From a virus, in the IMG/VR virus record IMGVR_UViG_3300025671_000123, positions 1 through 44,338 of that record: a DNA stretch of 44,338 bases. One strand, 5' to 3'. Position numbers and translations under genes: made by a program. The notes beneath the pieces were generated by a model that did not search any database, was not told where the DNA came from, and saw only the letters and a program-made list of their open reading frames with translations. Positions within the stretch are counted from its first letter, which is position 1. Each line of letters opens with the position of its first letter. This document shows, piece by piece, positions 8,101 through 15,233 of this stretch.

Positions 8101-9616
8101 TGCGTAAATAAACAGATGATGTTACTTCTCCACTTGAGCCCGTTCTGGGGCCATATAGCAAATTATTTTCCCACCTGTAGTACTCATTATAATAAGTCCC
8201 TGCTTTAAATGTGGTATCTACAAATGAACCACTATAAACATATGGACTATATATTAAATTATCTTCTAATGTATCGCCTGTTGTAAAGTCTATATGTTGG
8301 GAAGAAGTAAGATAATAATCAGCGTATAAACATTCTGCTACTAAAGAACGGCTAACTGCAAGTATTTCTCCTTTTTGGAAATTATTATGTAATGACCTAA
8401 CTAATACTGCTCTCTTATTACCACTAAATACTTCAGGGGTAACATTAAAGGTTTCAACAAATGTATTGTAATCAAATGTTCCAAAATCTTGGATAATTTC
8501 ACCTTCCTTACCAAATAATTTAACAACTAAAAATTCGTTAGGGGCTGATTGAGATATTACTCTAACTACCTCATCATTTTCCATACTAGAAGTAATTCTA
8601 GTTAAACCATAATATCCTGGGCCTGCTGAAGAACCTGAGTCAAGGCTATAATCAAAGTACCTACCATAAGGGTTCATACTTTGGCTTGCTAAAGAATTAA
8701 CATATTCCATTTGAACCGGGCTATCAATTGATACTATACTACCGACTCCAAAATTAGTAGGATCTACCATAGTAATAGTTGAAGAGCCAGAAGAAACAGA
8801 TTCACTTAGTAGAGTATGGGGGCATGTATCGCTTCCTGAGATTTGGATTCTCTGGTAGTCATCTCTATTGTAGAAATAGAAAAGGTTACTAGCACGTTGG
8901 ACACTTCCTGTTAATTCTACTGTGGCATTTTCAATAATTCTAACTACATTTCGGTAAGAATCTTGGTTATTATATATAGCATTTGGGTTAACAGTAGTAC
9001 CATCTAATAATAATGTAGAATTACCTTTAATAGTTAAATGACAACGTTCTAAGGTTTCAATTTGCCCAACATGCCATGTATCGGATCCTGTTAATTCAAA
9101 TTTAGTTTCTAGTGGGAATACATAAGAATCATCTTGAATTATGCCTACTGTTTCTTGATTAAATCCTTCAGGGTTTAAATTTGCTATTGCTCTATCTTTG
9201 TGAACCCAGTTATTATAAGAATAATCTACACTACATGTATAAAAGAAATCATCATTAGCTAATGATTTGCTTACATAATCTATTTTAATAGGACACCTAA
9301 GTTCTGAATAGTTGCGATTCAGATAAACTAAAAAACTCCCATTAGTATCTGGGAATTCGTAAGTGCCATTCCAAACTACGTTATTATCATCTACCCTAAT
9401 TTCAGCAATACTTCCTGTCCAAGGTTTTAAATGGCTAAGTTCGGCATCGTTAATATTGTAAGGAGAACCCTGCATGTTAATTCGCGTGTAAAAATCCCCA
9501 TTTTCTCCTATTTGGGCTATATCATTAGGACCAGGAACTACCCCTCCTACCCAAGCATTAGGATCTAATACATTAAAAGTTTGTCCAGGAGCAAAAACTG
9601 ATCTTATGGTAGCCAT
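5186..9616 (-). CDS. Giant multidomain adhesin / tail-spike-like protein (1476 aa)
   Basis: Large predicted surface protein, probably a receptor-binding or glycan-binding virion component. Residues 1-100 (WVGGVVPGPNDIAQIGENGD) look like the start of a G8/pectate-lyase-like fold. Residues about 510-660 resemble a concanavalin/LamG-like sandwich (VTVTFDYNRNLTG, RTEFYVNGVLVTTQFG). Residues about 785-890 resemble an F5/8 type C (discoidin) domain (LQIEISNDIENWTTVWGPS, TTARFIRLSLNGS). From about 930 to 1310 Asn/Tyr-rich repeats suggest a right-handed beta-helix. A final block (FTLEPGNYSFGIHYYTS) ends in a basic LKIRKLRL tail. It overlaps the 102-aa proteins on both sides. The domain calls rest on motifs read by eye; host-receptor binding is inferred. 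Confidence 0.75.
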   Translation of the reverse strand: MATIRSVFAPGQTFNVLDPNAWVGGVVPGPNDIAQIGENGDFYTRINMQGSPYNINDAELSHLKPWTGSIAEIRVDDNNVVWNGTYEFPDTNGSFLVYLNRNYSELRCPIKIDYVSKSLANDDFFYTCSVDYSYNNWVHKDRAIANLNPEGFNQETVGIIQDDSYVFPLETKFELTGSDTWHVGQIETLERCHLTIKGNSTLLLDGTTVNPNAIYNNQDSYRNVVRIIENATVELTGSVQRASNLFYFYNRDDYQRIQISGSDTCPHTLLSESVSSGSSTITMVDPTNFGVGSIVSIDSPVQMEYVNSLASQSMNPYGRYFDYSLDSGSSAGPGYYGLTRITSSMENDEVVRVISQSAPNEFLVVKLFGKEGEIIQDFGTFDYNTFVETFNVTPEVFSGNKRAVLVRSLHNNFQKGEILAVSRSLVAECLYADYYLTSSQHIDFTTGDTLEDNLIYSPYVYSGSFVDTTFKAGTYYNEYYRWENNLLYGPRTGSSGEVTSSVYLRTDNDYIYNNNSPQTRAQVMVSGSYFKEGEVTVTFDYNRNLTGSYDTGANLELNIGYSQGAYAAYKGTSRIRGIFQPCKKMFAASNYISVLCNGQVGDGYESNIGTNEVLGEDNPSSFEYKISHKKGRTEFYVNGVLVTTQFGESSLAPIMLGLYRYVNLYTIDIKDYHQLVLLDTDEAVNVGDEILEGARLEYDHFEGQRVRTNANSIKDIRGHRNLLYDWWDKKGQTKLMPYQHGYVSNRSNKYDYNNLYSGDRLVGGELIPNNIGPGANSPGDYFDTSITQTIVWDLMTEVEFDSLSFRYYNDYAYDYNQMNELQIEISNDIENWTTVWGPSPDGRYTSRIAQRRYFDFPSGSTTARFIRLSLNGSTRSAGDSIFDLGIYHFNGQGNTFELYDASMFTVGDQIVFANLKDGGFRGQQEQQYDWLSWQLVPGVTSGTTTNDDVCGGLELKYTITAINGNIITVDRRIANTDIGKDTLVYKWNQGSVNFKGNYKNLLYFRNSNFDQTTNNYEVVNANFDYILGSFNWLSGNRNLYTSLENCSFNDVGNGASIQSGKSVKNNIYLGNSSFYSSHPTYGVSDSVAFNNVVMGGPSQLYPYFYPNLTRNLIISYNISLNGGANAWYAQGANYEQNVTSKITYKHNYLDYRYEPIWNQPFQSSYPSTKNSVIIKDNYTSRGNMGYYTTAMYNRIQNAYPSSIIYSNLNIESFKNYRILSNGGEIHPYYLDNGLTTHYGRDSNVLRYYPNDITTGQPLIRLGGYNFPSLLYKESANRYGIINTVSGTSPGTQSIPNLYVSRFKIEKEQDINIQLDFEYFITLLKLYDRSNDTTNFNRGYGYGGDLNWTGVKVILYNDSGAFILNKDNLTSLVNTPYSYNKTFTLEPGNYSFGIHYYTSVREGHKIFEHSPISYNILSTDPNNLVVLENNFSAYKMLESRAYGTQQIITNPNLGPSTVGRAANSLPVGTLKIRKLRL

Positions 9617-9912
9617 GAAATTCTATCTTTTATTATGTTGAGAACATCTATCATACTATCTAAAACCATTGAAACATTTGGATCTAACTCTTCAGGGGGG
9701 TCTTTTTGTTGATATTCTTCTGTTAGTCTAGTTCGTTCGTATTCTATATCTAAAATAATAGTATTTATTCTGGTTTCATCATATGGAACTTCTATACCTT
9801 CTATATCTACAATGTGGGTTTCTCTATTATATGAATGGACTTTCCCCTCCATAATAGCACCATATAAAAACCATAGATCTGTAGAAATAAAGTGATTTAA
9901 GTGTAAACTCAT
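9604..9912 (-). CDS. Hypothetical 102-aa protein between fibre and adhesin
   Basis: Not recognised. The first half is beta-like (LWFLYGAIMEGKVHSYNRET, HIVDIEGIEVPYDETRIN) and the second half is helical and acidic (DIEYERTRLTEEYQQKDPPE), ending NIIKDRISWLP. No signal peptide or transmembrane segment is visible. The start overlaps the preceding fibre gene stop by 4 nt and the stop overlaps the adhesin start by 13 nt, so it is translationally wedged between two large receptor-binding proteins. A fibre-assembly chaperone or adaptor is conceivable from position alone. An internal ATG at codon 21 is an alternative start. Confidence 0.6.
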   Translation of the reverse strand: MSLHLNHFISTDLWFLYGAIMEGKVHSYNRETHIVDIEGIEVPYDETRINTIILDIEYERTRLTEEYQQKDPPEELDPNVSMVLDSMIDVLNIIKDRISWLP

Positions 9913-12900
9913 GCTTTCAATGATTTAAATGTTAACTCGCTTCCTGAAGGGAATGCTATTTGGTTTTGAATTGTTGTTGTTGATGTAGGAATAAAATCCC
10001 TATCATACCTTAATCTTAACCCATTAAAGAATACTTCAAGGTATTCATAAGTTGATGATGATATGTATGATAATCCATTAGGTAATGTTATAGAAGTACC
10101 ACTAGAAATACTAGCAGTAACATCTAAATACTCAACTTTAGGGTTTATAAGTGTTGCTACCTGTCTAGCTTCTAATTCATAAGAAGAAGTATTATAAGTA
10201 ACAAAGTAAGTATCTGTTGAGGAGGTGGGTAATAAAGCGTTAAAACTACCTGTTAATGTAAGTGAACCACTAATTATAGCACTTCCTGTATATGGGAATG
10301 GATCGGTTTCAATACCTGTGAGGTTAGAGCCGTCGCCGTAGTATGTGGAGGCGCTAACGTTACCTTCTACTGTGAGTTTTTCAGGGGGTGTAGAGTTTGT
10401 ACTAATACCTACGTTACCTGTTCCTGGTTGGAGTATTACCGCTCCATTATCCCCATTATAAAGAGCAACACGGGTTTGATTTAAGGATCCACCACTTCCA
10501 AATACCCTAAAATCCATAGCAGAAGTAGCTGTGGATATACCATAATATCTACTTTCTAGGGTTAATTTAGAATATTGGTTACCATTTATACCCGACCTAA
10601 GTAAATTAGTAACAACATATCCAGGTCCTGCTGTAAAGGTATCATTACCTGTGTTACCACTATTATTTAAAGTCATAGTACCTGTGCCAAAGGTAAGAGT
10701 ATTAAAGAAAATACCAGCAGTACCCATTTCTATTTGATGGGCTGTAGTGTTAATTCTAAATCTACTAGTACCATCTTGTAAATGGAGTTGGGCAGAAGGA
10801 TTATCTGTTCCTATACCAATATTACCATCATTCTCAACTGCTAGTATATCAGTACCAGAACTATTTGCTACTTTGAGAGCATAATTACCTGCTAGTGAAT
10901 TTGAGCCTGTAATTACAGCATTACCATTTACATGGAGGCGTTCTTGGGGAGATGAGGTTCCTATACCTAAATTACCATTGTAGTCGAATCTCATTTTTTC
11001 GACTCCGGCACCCGCACCTTGATCACTTTTTACATAAAATAGTAGATTTCTAAAATATAAAGGATTAGTAGGTTCAGATTGAATCATTATACCCGCACTA
11101 ATATTACCCCATAAATTTTGACCCCCCATCCAGGAATCTCCACTTCTATTTATAAGCCTTAAATTGCCTGTAGTAGTATTAAGTACGTTATGACCCAAAG
11201 ATAATGTTCCATCATTTTTAAGAGATAGAAGGGGATATTCATTTGAATTAACTATTTCTAAAGAAGCAGAAGCAGCATTAGAATTAGAACCCGTAATAAT
11301 AACATCTCCTGTATATGGGAATGGGTCAGTATCTATACCTGTGAGATTGGAGCCGTCGCCGTAGTATGTGGAGGCGCTAACTGATTGGGATACTGTAAGA
11401 GAACCACTAATAATAGTATTATTACTAAATTGATAATACTTATTAGATTCAAAGTGTAGTCCATCAGAGGATGTGCCTGTTATCCTAAAATAAGGATTAG
11501 GAATACCTGGAGTAGTATTCCATCCAAATCTAAGGTAACGTCCATTTTGTTGGAAAATAGCTCCATGTCCACTATAGGGACCCCCGGCATTGAGATAAAC
11601 AGTTTGTCCCGATCTTCCTACATGAATTTGACCATAAGGATCTCCTCCTTCTAATCTAAGTTTAGCCCCAGCTTGAGGTCCTCCCGAATATCCACCTTTT
11701 AGTAAAAGTTCTCCTCCTGTGCCTGTAGTAGAGCTTTGGCCTTGAATTACAAATGTACTTCCGTTAGTTCCACTTACACTTTCGGGAATTATATAATTAC
11801 TAGAAGAAAGGATTTTCCATGATCCTACTTTTAAATCTCCACTCGCAGTAATATCACTTTGGAATGTAACAGAATCCTGTACAGTTATAGGTGAATTTCC
11901 TTTAAGGTGTGAAAACGAACCTGTTACCGCAGTAATTGTATTGTCTACATCTAAACTACCCGTAATACTAACACTGCCTGTGAATATATGGGTATCATCT
12001 AAACTGTCACCAAATTTAGTTGAACCAGATGAATAAATTATTGATGATGATTCATAATTTGTTATCAATACATTAACAGAAGCAGTGCCGTATATTGTAA
12101 CATCTCCTGTTACTTCCAAACTACCGCTAATTGCGGCACTTCCCGTGTATGGGAATGGGTCTTCGTTAAATGACGAAGTAGGAACGGCAGTAGCAACCCA
12201 ATTTTCGTTACCAACCCAAGCATACCCCGGTTGGATATTAGGAATATCATTGCTTCTACCAATAGCTGATACTAATATTTCTCCCGAATTTTGTTGTCTT
12301 CTTGCAACTTTACCAACGTTTTGTATTAGGGCACTTCCTGTGGGTTTTACATTTGTAAGGCCTCCACCTACCTGGACATAGAGTATATCACTTTCTTGAA
12401 AATCATTAGGGGCTATTTGGGTATTGACATTATCTAAAGCTCCTAATGCTATCATTTGGGTATTAACATTAGCACCTACAGTTTCATAAGCTAAACCATA
12501 TGAAGGCATTAAAGAGGGATTTAGAGCATCTGCTCTTCTAACTTCAGCTCTATTTTGCCCATTGTTAAATCCTACAACTCTTAAGGGGTCTCCCTTAGTT
12601 ACAGCTTCAATTGTTCTTACTTCAATACTTGTTCTATCTGAATAATCAAATGAGAGATTCCCATTCCCATCAGTTCTAAGAACCATAAATTCAGTTCCAT
12701 CTGTGTCAGGATAATTAAGTCCTGAAGCTGTTAAGTATTGTATGTCGGTAGAGCCTGTTACTATAAGGCTTCCTGAGATTATAGCACTGCCCGTGTACGG
12801 GAAAACAGCTCCTCCAAAATTAACTAGAGAACCTGTTCCGTCATAAAAATTTGTACCATCGGTTTGTATAACCCTTTGGTACGTATTTTCTATATTTTGC

Positions 12901-12923
12901 CCTGTTAAATCAGGTAGTGCCAT
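9909..12923 (-). CDS. Modular tail fibre protein (1004 aa)
   Basis: Elongated fibre built from repeated beta modules. The unit PYTGSAIISGSLIVTGS recurs at least five times in variants, and SASTYYGDGSNLTGI occurs twice. Trimeric-fibre strings such as LHVNGNAVITGS and DGNIGIGTDNPSAQLHLQDG are typical of phage fibre shafts. The C-terminus is a separate sandwich (YEYLEVFFNGLRLRYDRDF) ending PSGSELTFKSLKA. No peptidase S74 chaperone signature is evident. Two 32-bp exact repeats (10327-10358, 11350-11381) are GC-rich compared with their surroundings, consistent with recombinational shuffling. It follows a 190-aa protein one base away and overlaps the next gene by 4 nt. Receptor specificity cannot be read from the sequence. 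Confidence 0.82.
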   Translation of the reverse strand: MALPDLTGQNIENTYQRVIQTDGTNFYDGTGSLVNFGGAVFPYTGSAIISGSLIVTGSTDIQYLTASGLNYPDTDGTEFMVLRTDGNGNLSFDYSDRTSIEVRTIEAVTKGDPLRVVGFNNGQNRAEVRRADALNPSLMPSYGLAYETVGANVNTQMIALGALDNVNTQIAPNDFQESDILYVQVGGGLTNVKPTGSALIQNVGKVARRQQNSGEILVSAIGRSNDIPNIQPGYAWVGNENWVATAVPTSSFNEDPFPYTGSAAISGSLEVTGDVTIYGTASVNVLITNYESSSIIYSSGSTKFGDSLDDTHIFTGSVSITGSLDVDNTITAVTGSFSHLKGNSPITVQDSVTFQSDITASGDLKVGSWKILSSSNYIIPESVSGTNGSTFVIQGQSSTTGTGGELLLKGGYSGGPQAGAKLRLEGGDPYGQIHVGRSGQTVYLNAGGPYSGHGAIFQQNGRYLRFGWNTTPGIPNPYFRITGTSSDGLHFESNKYYQFSNNTIISGSLTVSQSVSASTYYGDGSNLTGIDTDPFPYTGDVIITGSNSNAASASLEIVNSNEYPLLSLKNDGTLSLGHNVLNTTTGNLRLINRSGDSWMGGQNLWGNISAGIMIQSEPTNPLYFRNLLFYVKSDQGAGAGVEKMRFDYNGNLGIGTSSPQERLHVNGNAVITGSNSLAGNYALKVANSSGTDILAVENDGNIGIGTDNPSAQLHLQDGTSRFRINTTAHQIEMGTAGIFFNTLTFGTGTMTLNNSGNTGNDTFTAGPGYVVTNLLRSGINGNQYSKLTLESRYYGISTATSAMDFRVFGSGGSLNQTRVALYNGDNGAVILQPGTGNVGISTNSTPPEKLTVEGNVSASTYYGDGSNLTGIETDPFPYTGSAIISGSLTLTGSFNALLPTSSTDTYFVTYNTSSYELEARQVATLINPKVEYLDVTASISSGTSITLPNGLSYISSSTYEYLEVFFNGLRLRYDRDFIPTSTTTIQNQIAFPSGSELTFKSLKA
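10327..10358 (-). repeat. 32-bp direct repeat, copy 1, inside fibre gene
   Basis: Identical over 32 bp to 11350-11381 and encodes the core of ASTYYGDGSNLTGI. It is distinctly GC-rich in an AT-rich gene, so it probably acts as a recombination anchor. Confidence 0.85.
11350..11381 (-). repeat. 32-bp direct repeat, copy 2, inside fibre gene
   Basis: Exact second copy of 10327-10358, about 1 kb away in the same orientation and reading frame. Homologous exchange between the copies would delete or duplicate about 341 codons in frame. Confidence 0.85.
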
Positions 12924-12924
12924 C

Positions 12925-13497
12925 TTAACCTATTTTAGACAACCCTGTTAAAACTCCTTCAATAATTTTTTCCTTTTGGTTAGGGGTAATTTCATTGTTT
13001 CGTAAGTAAGTACCAACAAGATTGTTGAGTTTATCCTTTTTAATAGAGAGGTTATCTAAATTGATATCCTCCTTTATCAACATTCGCAGTATTGTAATGA
13101 TATGTTCCCTTTCGTGAAGAGACACGCTATTTTTAACATTACTTACAGAAACTTCAGGTTTTGATTCGGTTAAGATTTCGTTATTTTGTTGTGACTTAAC
13201 TTCTACCGTAACTTTTCTAGAAGTGTCTACTGTAAATTTAGATTCCCAAGGAGTAAAATAAGTGTCTTCAGCAATTACTTCTAATTTTAAATTACCTTCA
13301 ACACTTTCATCTAATAATCCTTTTAATTTTTTAATAGGAATTTGACATTTACCTGTAGAGCTAATGGTGCCATTAAAGACAAGATTTAAATCTTCAGATT
13401 CTACTAATAGACGTGCTCTACTATTTTTTAGTGAGGCACCCTCTAATTTTATATTACACTCAAAGAGTTCAGTTTTATCTGTAAATAATTTATACAT
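12925..13497 (-). CDS. Hypothetical 190-aa structural-region protein
   Basis: No family recognised. Residues 1-105 look like one or two beta-sandwich repeats (LFECNIKLEGASLKNSRARL, ESKFTVDTSRKVTVEVKS). A Ser/Asn/Val linker follows. Residues 130-190 are a compact helical domain (HEREHIITILRMLIKEDINL, EKIIEGVLTGLSKIG). It lies one base upstream of the fibre gene and overlaps the 105-aa gene by one base, inside the capsid-to-tail block. A fibre base, neck-whisker or head-surface component is possible from context, but there is no direct evidence. Confidence 0.65.
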   Translation of the reverse strand: MYKLFTDKTELFECNIKLEGASLKNSRARLLVESEDLNLVFNGTISSTGKCQIPIKKLKGLLDESVEGNLKLEVIAEDTYFTPWESKFTVDTSRKVTVEVKSQQNNEILTESKPEVSVSNVKNSVSLHEREHIITILRMLIKEDINLDNLSIKKDKLNNLVGTYLRNNEITPNQKEKIIEGVLTGLSKIG

Positions 13498-13814
13498 TAC
13501 ACGTCTATTTTTATGTCAATTCCTAATACTTCCTTAGCAACCAATGCTACGTCCGTGATACGTATTTGCCTTTCCTTGACTTCTTTGGTTTCTTTGTATT
13601 CTACGCCCTCTATTTGACATATAAGTTTTATAAAACGTTTTTTCTTTTTTTCGTCTTTAAAGACATCACCATATGCCTTTCCGGCTTTTACAACTTCTTC
13701 AACTAACGCACAATCATCCCAAGTGAATGGGTTGGTACTTTGCCTTGCTCCAAAGGGATTTTTATCCCAAGCAAAGTTAGCATTTCCCCATTCAAAAGGT
13801 GTACGTTTAGCCAT
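13497..13814 (-). CDS. Hypothetical 105-aa protein downstream of phoH
   Basis: Not recognised. The N-terminus is aromatic and Asn-rich (MAKRTPFEWGNANFAWDKNP, FTWDDCALVEEVVKAG), followed by a lysine-rich helical half (DEKKKKRFIKLICQIEGVEY) and a short terminal DVALVAKEVLGIDIKIDV segment. There is no signal peptide or transmembrane helix. It shares a one-base junction with the 190-aa gene and begins two bases after phoH, so it belongs to the phoH-fibre operon. The repeated W/F-containing N-terminal patches suggest docking onto a structural partner; this is inferred. Confidence 0.62.
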   Translation of the reverse strand: MAKRTPFEWGNANFAWDKNPFGARQSTNPFTWDDCALVEEVVKAGKAYGDVFKDEKKKKRFIKLICQIEGVEYKETKEVKERQIRITDVALVAKEVLGIDIKIDV

Positions 13815-13816
13815 TT

Positions 13817-14515
13817 TTAATAAATTTGGTTATCGTTATAGTAATTTCTTAAATCTTCTACAATTTCATTACGATGATTTGAAGTAAGTGTAATTGCTTC
13901 TAAATTTTTAATTTTACGAGATGCTTTATATAAAAATTTAAATCCAGAATCTGATTTTTTCTTTAGATCTGTTTGGTGTTGGTCTCCACATATCATCATT
14001 TTGGAACGTAAACCTAAACGGGTTACAATCATTTCCATTTGTTCATGAGTTACGTTTTGTGCTTCGTCTACAATAACACACGAATCTAAAAATGTTCTAC
14101 CCCTCATAAATGATACAGGTACAATTTCTATTAAACCATCTTTTATAAATTTTTCAACTTTAGCTTTATCATATAAAGTAAAGAAATTTTGATAAATTGG
14201 TTGCACCCAAGGGTCCATTTTTTCTCTTAAATCACCTGGGAGAAATCCTATATCTTCTTTTGATACAGTAGGGCGAGTAATTATTACTTTTTGGTATACT
14301 CTTCTAATAAGACCATCTAAAGCTACTTGACATGCTAATAAAGTTTTACCAGAACCTGCTTGTCCAGCTAACATAGTAATTGTATTATCTAATATTAATT
14401 GTTTTGCTTCTTTTTGTTCGTCGTTAAGTTGGACTTTAAATTTTATTGGATTCTTCACTATTTTTTTCCCTCTAAAGATTTCTTCAGCTTCGGGAGTGGT
14501 ATTGAAATGGGTCAT
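13817..14515 (-). CDS. phoH: PhoH-like P-loop ATPase
   Basis: PhoH-family NTPase, widespread in marine phages; the biochemical role is unsettled (RNA-related or phosphate-stress ATPase). The 232-aa protein shows Walker A GQAGSGKT at residues 51-58, a conserved ITRPTVSKEDIGFLPGD block at 79-95, and Walker B CVIVDEAQN at 146-154. The motif MMICGDQHQTDL follows, then a terminal LTSNHRNEIVEDL. These are the expected family motifs in the right order, and there is no KH or PIN extension, as is common in phage versions. Its start overlaps the decarboxylase gene by 32 nt, an unusually long overlap that implies coupled expression with the two enzymes upstream. Confidence 0.92.
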   Translation of the reverse strand: MTHFNTTPEAEEIFRGKKIVKNPIKFKVQLNDEQKEAKQLILDNTITMLAGQAGSGKTLLACQVALDGLIRRVYQKVIITRPTVSKEDIGFLPGDLREKMDPWVQPIYQNFFTLYDKAKVEKFIKDGLIEIVPVSFMRGRTFLDSCVIVDEAQNVTHEQMEMIVTRLGLRSKMMICGDQHQTDLKKKSDSGFKFLYKASRKIKNLEAITLTSNHRNEIVEDLRNYYNDNQIY

Positions 14516-15233
14516 TTCTAAAATTAATTTTAACTAGTTTGTCTAATCCTGCGTTCACATGCATTTCATCTTCTAAGACAAGGTCAAAATCGTATCTTTC
14601 ATCGAGTGGAAGAACTAAATCAACTTGCGAACCCCATCTTATAAGTGAGAAACGTTCATTTTGTGATACAGGGGAATTCTGATCATTAATGAAAGGGGCT
14701 ATGACGTTTACGTCTTCATCTGCAATTTGTATTAAATAATAAGTGTAATCTAACTGAGGGGAATAAATTTTATTCCACATTCTTTCGTTATACTTGAGAT
14801 ATTCTAAATTATTAGGGTTAATAGCTGCATTTAAAATATCCTTTTCTATAGCTAACATAGGTTTGTTAGTGGATTCTATAGGATCTAAACCTTTATATTG
14901 TAATATACCAGCATATGGTATTCTATTTATATGAACATCATAAAATGACATAAATATGCCAATCACTAATGATGGTTTATTGTATGTTTTATCTCCAAGT
15001 ACATCTTGGATGGTATAATTCATACCTTTTATTTCTACTATAGGTTCGTCAGCATTTTGTACAACTTTTTGGTATAAAATTGTACCATCAGCTGGGGAGT
15101 AAAAATGTTTGTAATCTATATAGTTGGGACGCATTGGGTCTCTAAAAAAGAAGGTATTAGATAATTCACCTACTTCTAATTTTGAGAGTTCTGCTACTTC
15201 TCCGTCTAACCAATCTTCAAGATATTGTGCCAT
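14484..15233 (-). CDS. psd: Phosphatidylserine-decarboxylase-family proenzyme
   Basis: Predicted pyruvoyl-dependent decarboxylase of the PSD family, which in bacteria turns phosphatidylserine into phosphatidylethanolamine. The catalytic framework is intact. SPADG (46-50) supplies Asp49, FMSFYDVHINRIP (94-106) supplies His101, and ERFSLIRWGSQVDLVLP (193-209) holds the Gly201-Ser202 bond where autocleavage would create the pyruvoyl group. These correspond to the Asp-His-Ser triad of E. coli Psd. At 249 aa with no obvious membrane helix it is closer to the short, soluble-type members, so a soluble amino-acid substrate is also possible. It shares a TAATG junction with the upstream amidinotransferase-type gene and overlaps phoH by 32 nt. 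Confidence 0.85.
   Translation of the reverse strand: MAQYLEDWLDGEVAELSKLEVGELSNTFFFRDPMRPNYIDYKHFYSPADGTILYQKVVQNADEPIVEIKGMNYTIQDVLGDKTYNKPSLVIGIFMSFYDVHINRIPYAGILQYKGLDPIESTNKPMLAIEKDILNAAINPNNLEYLKYNERMWNKIYSPQLDYTYYLIQIADEDVNVIAPFINDQNSPVSQNERFSLIRWGSQVDLVLPLDERYDFDLVLEDEMHVNAGLDKLVKINFRNDPFQYHSRS

Noticed and set aside
14949-14958. ATAAATAT core inside the decarboxylase gene
   Set aside because: A match in coding sequence with no gene start nearby; expected by chance in AT-rich DNA.
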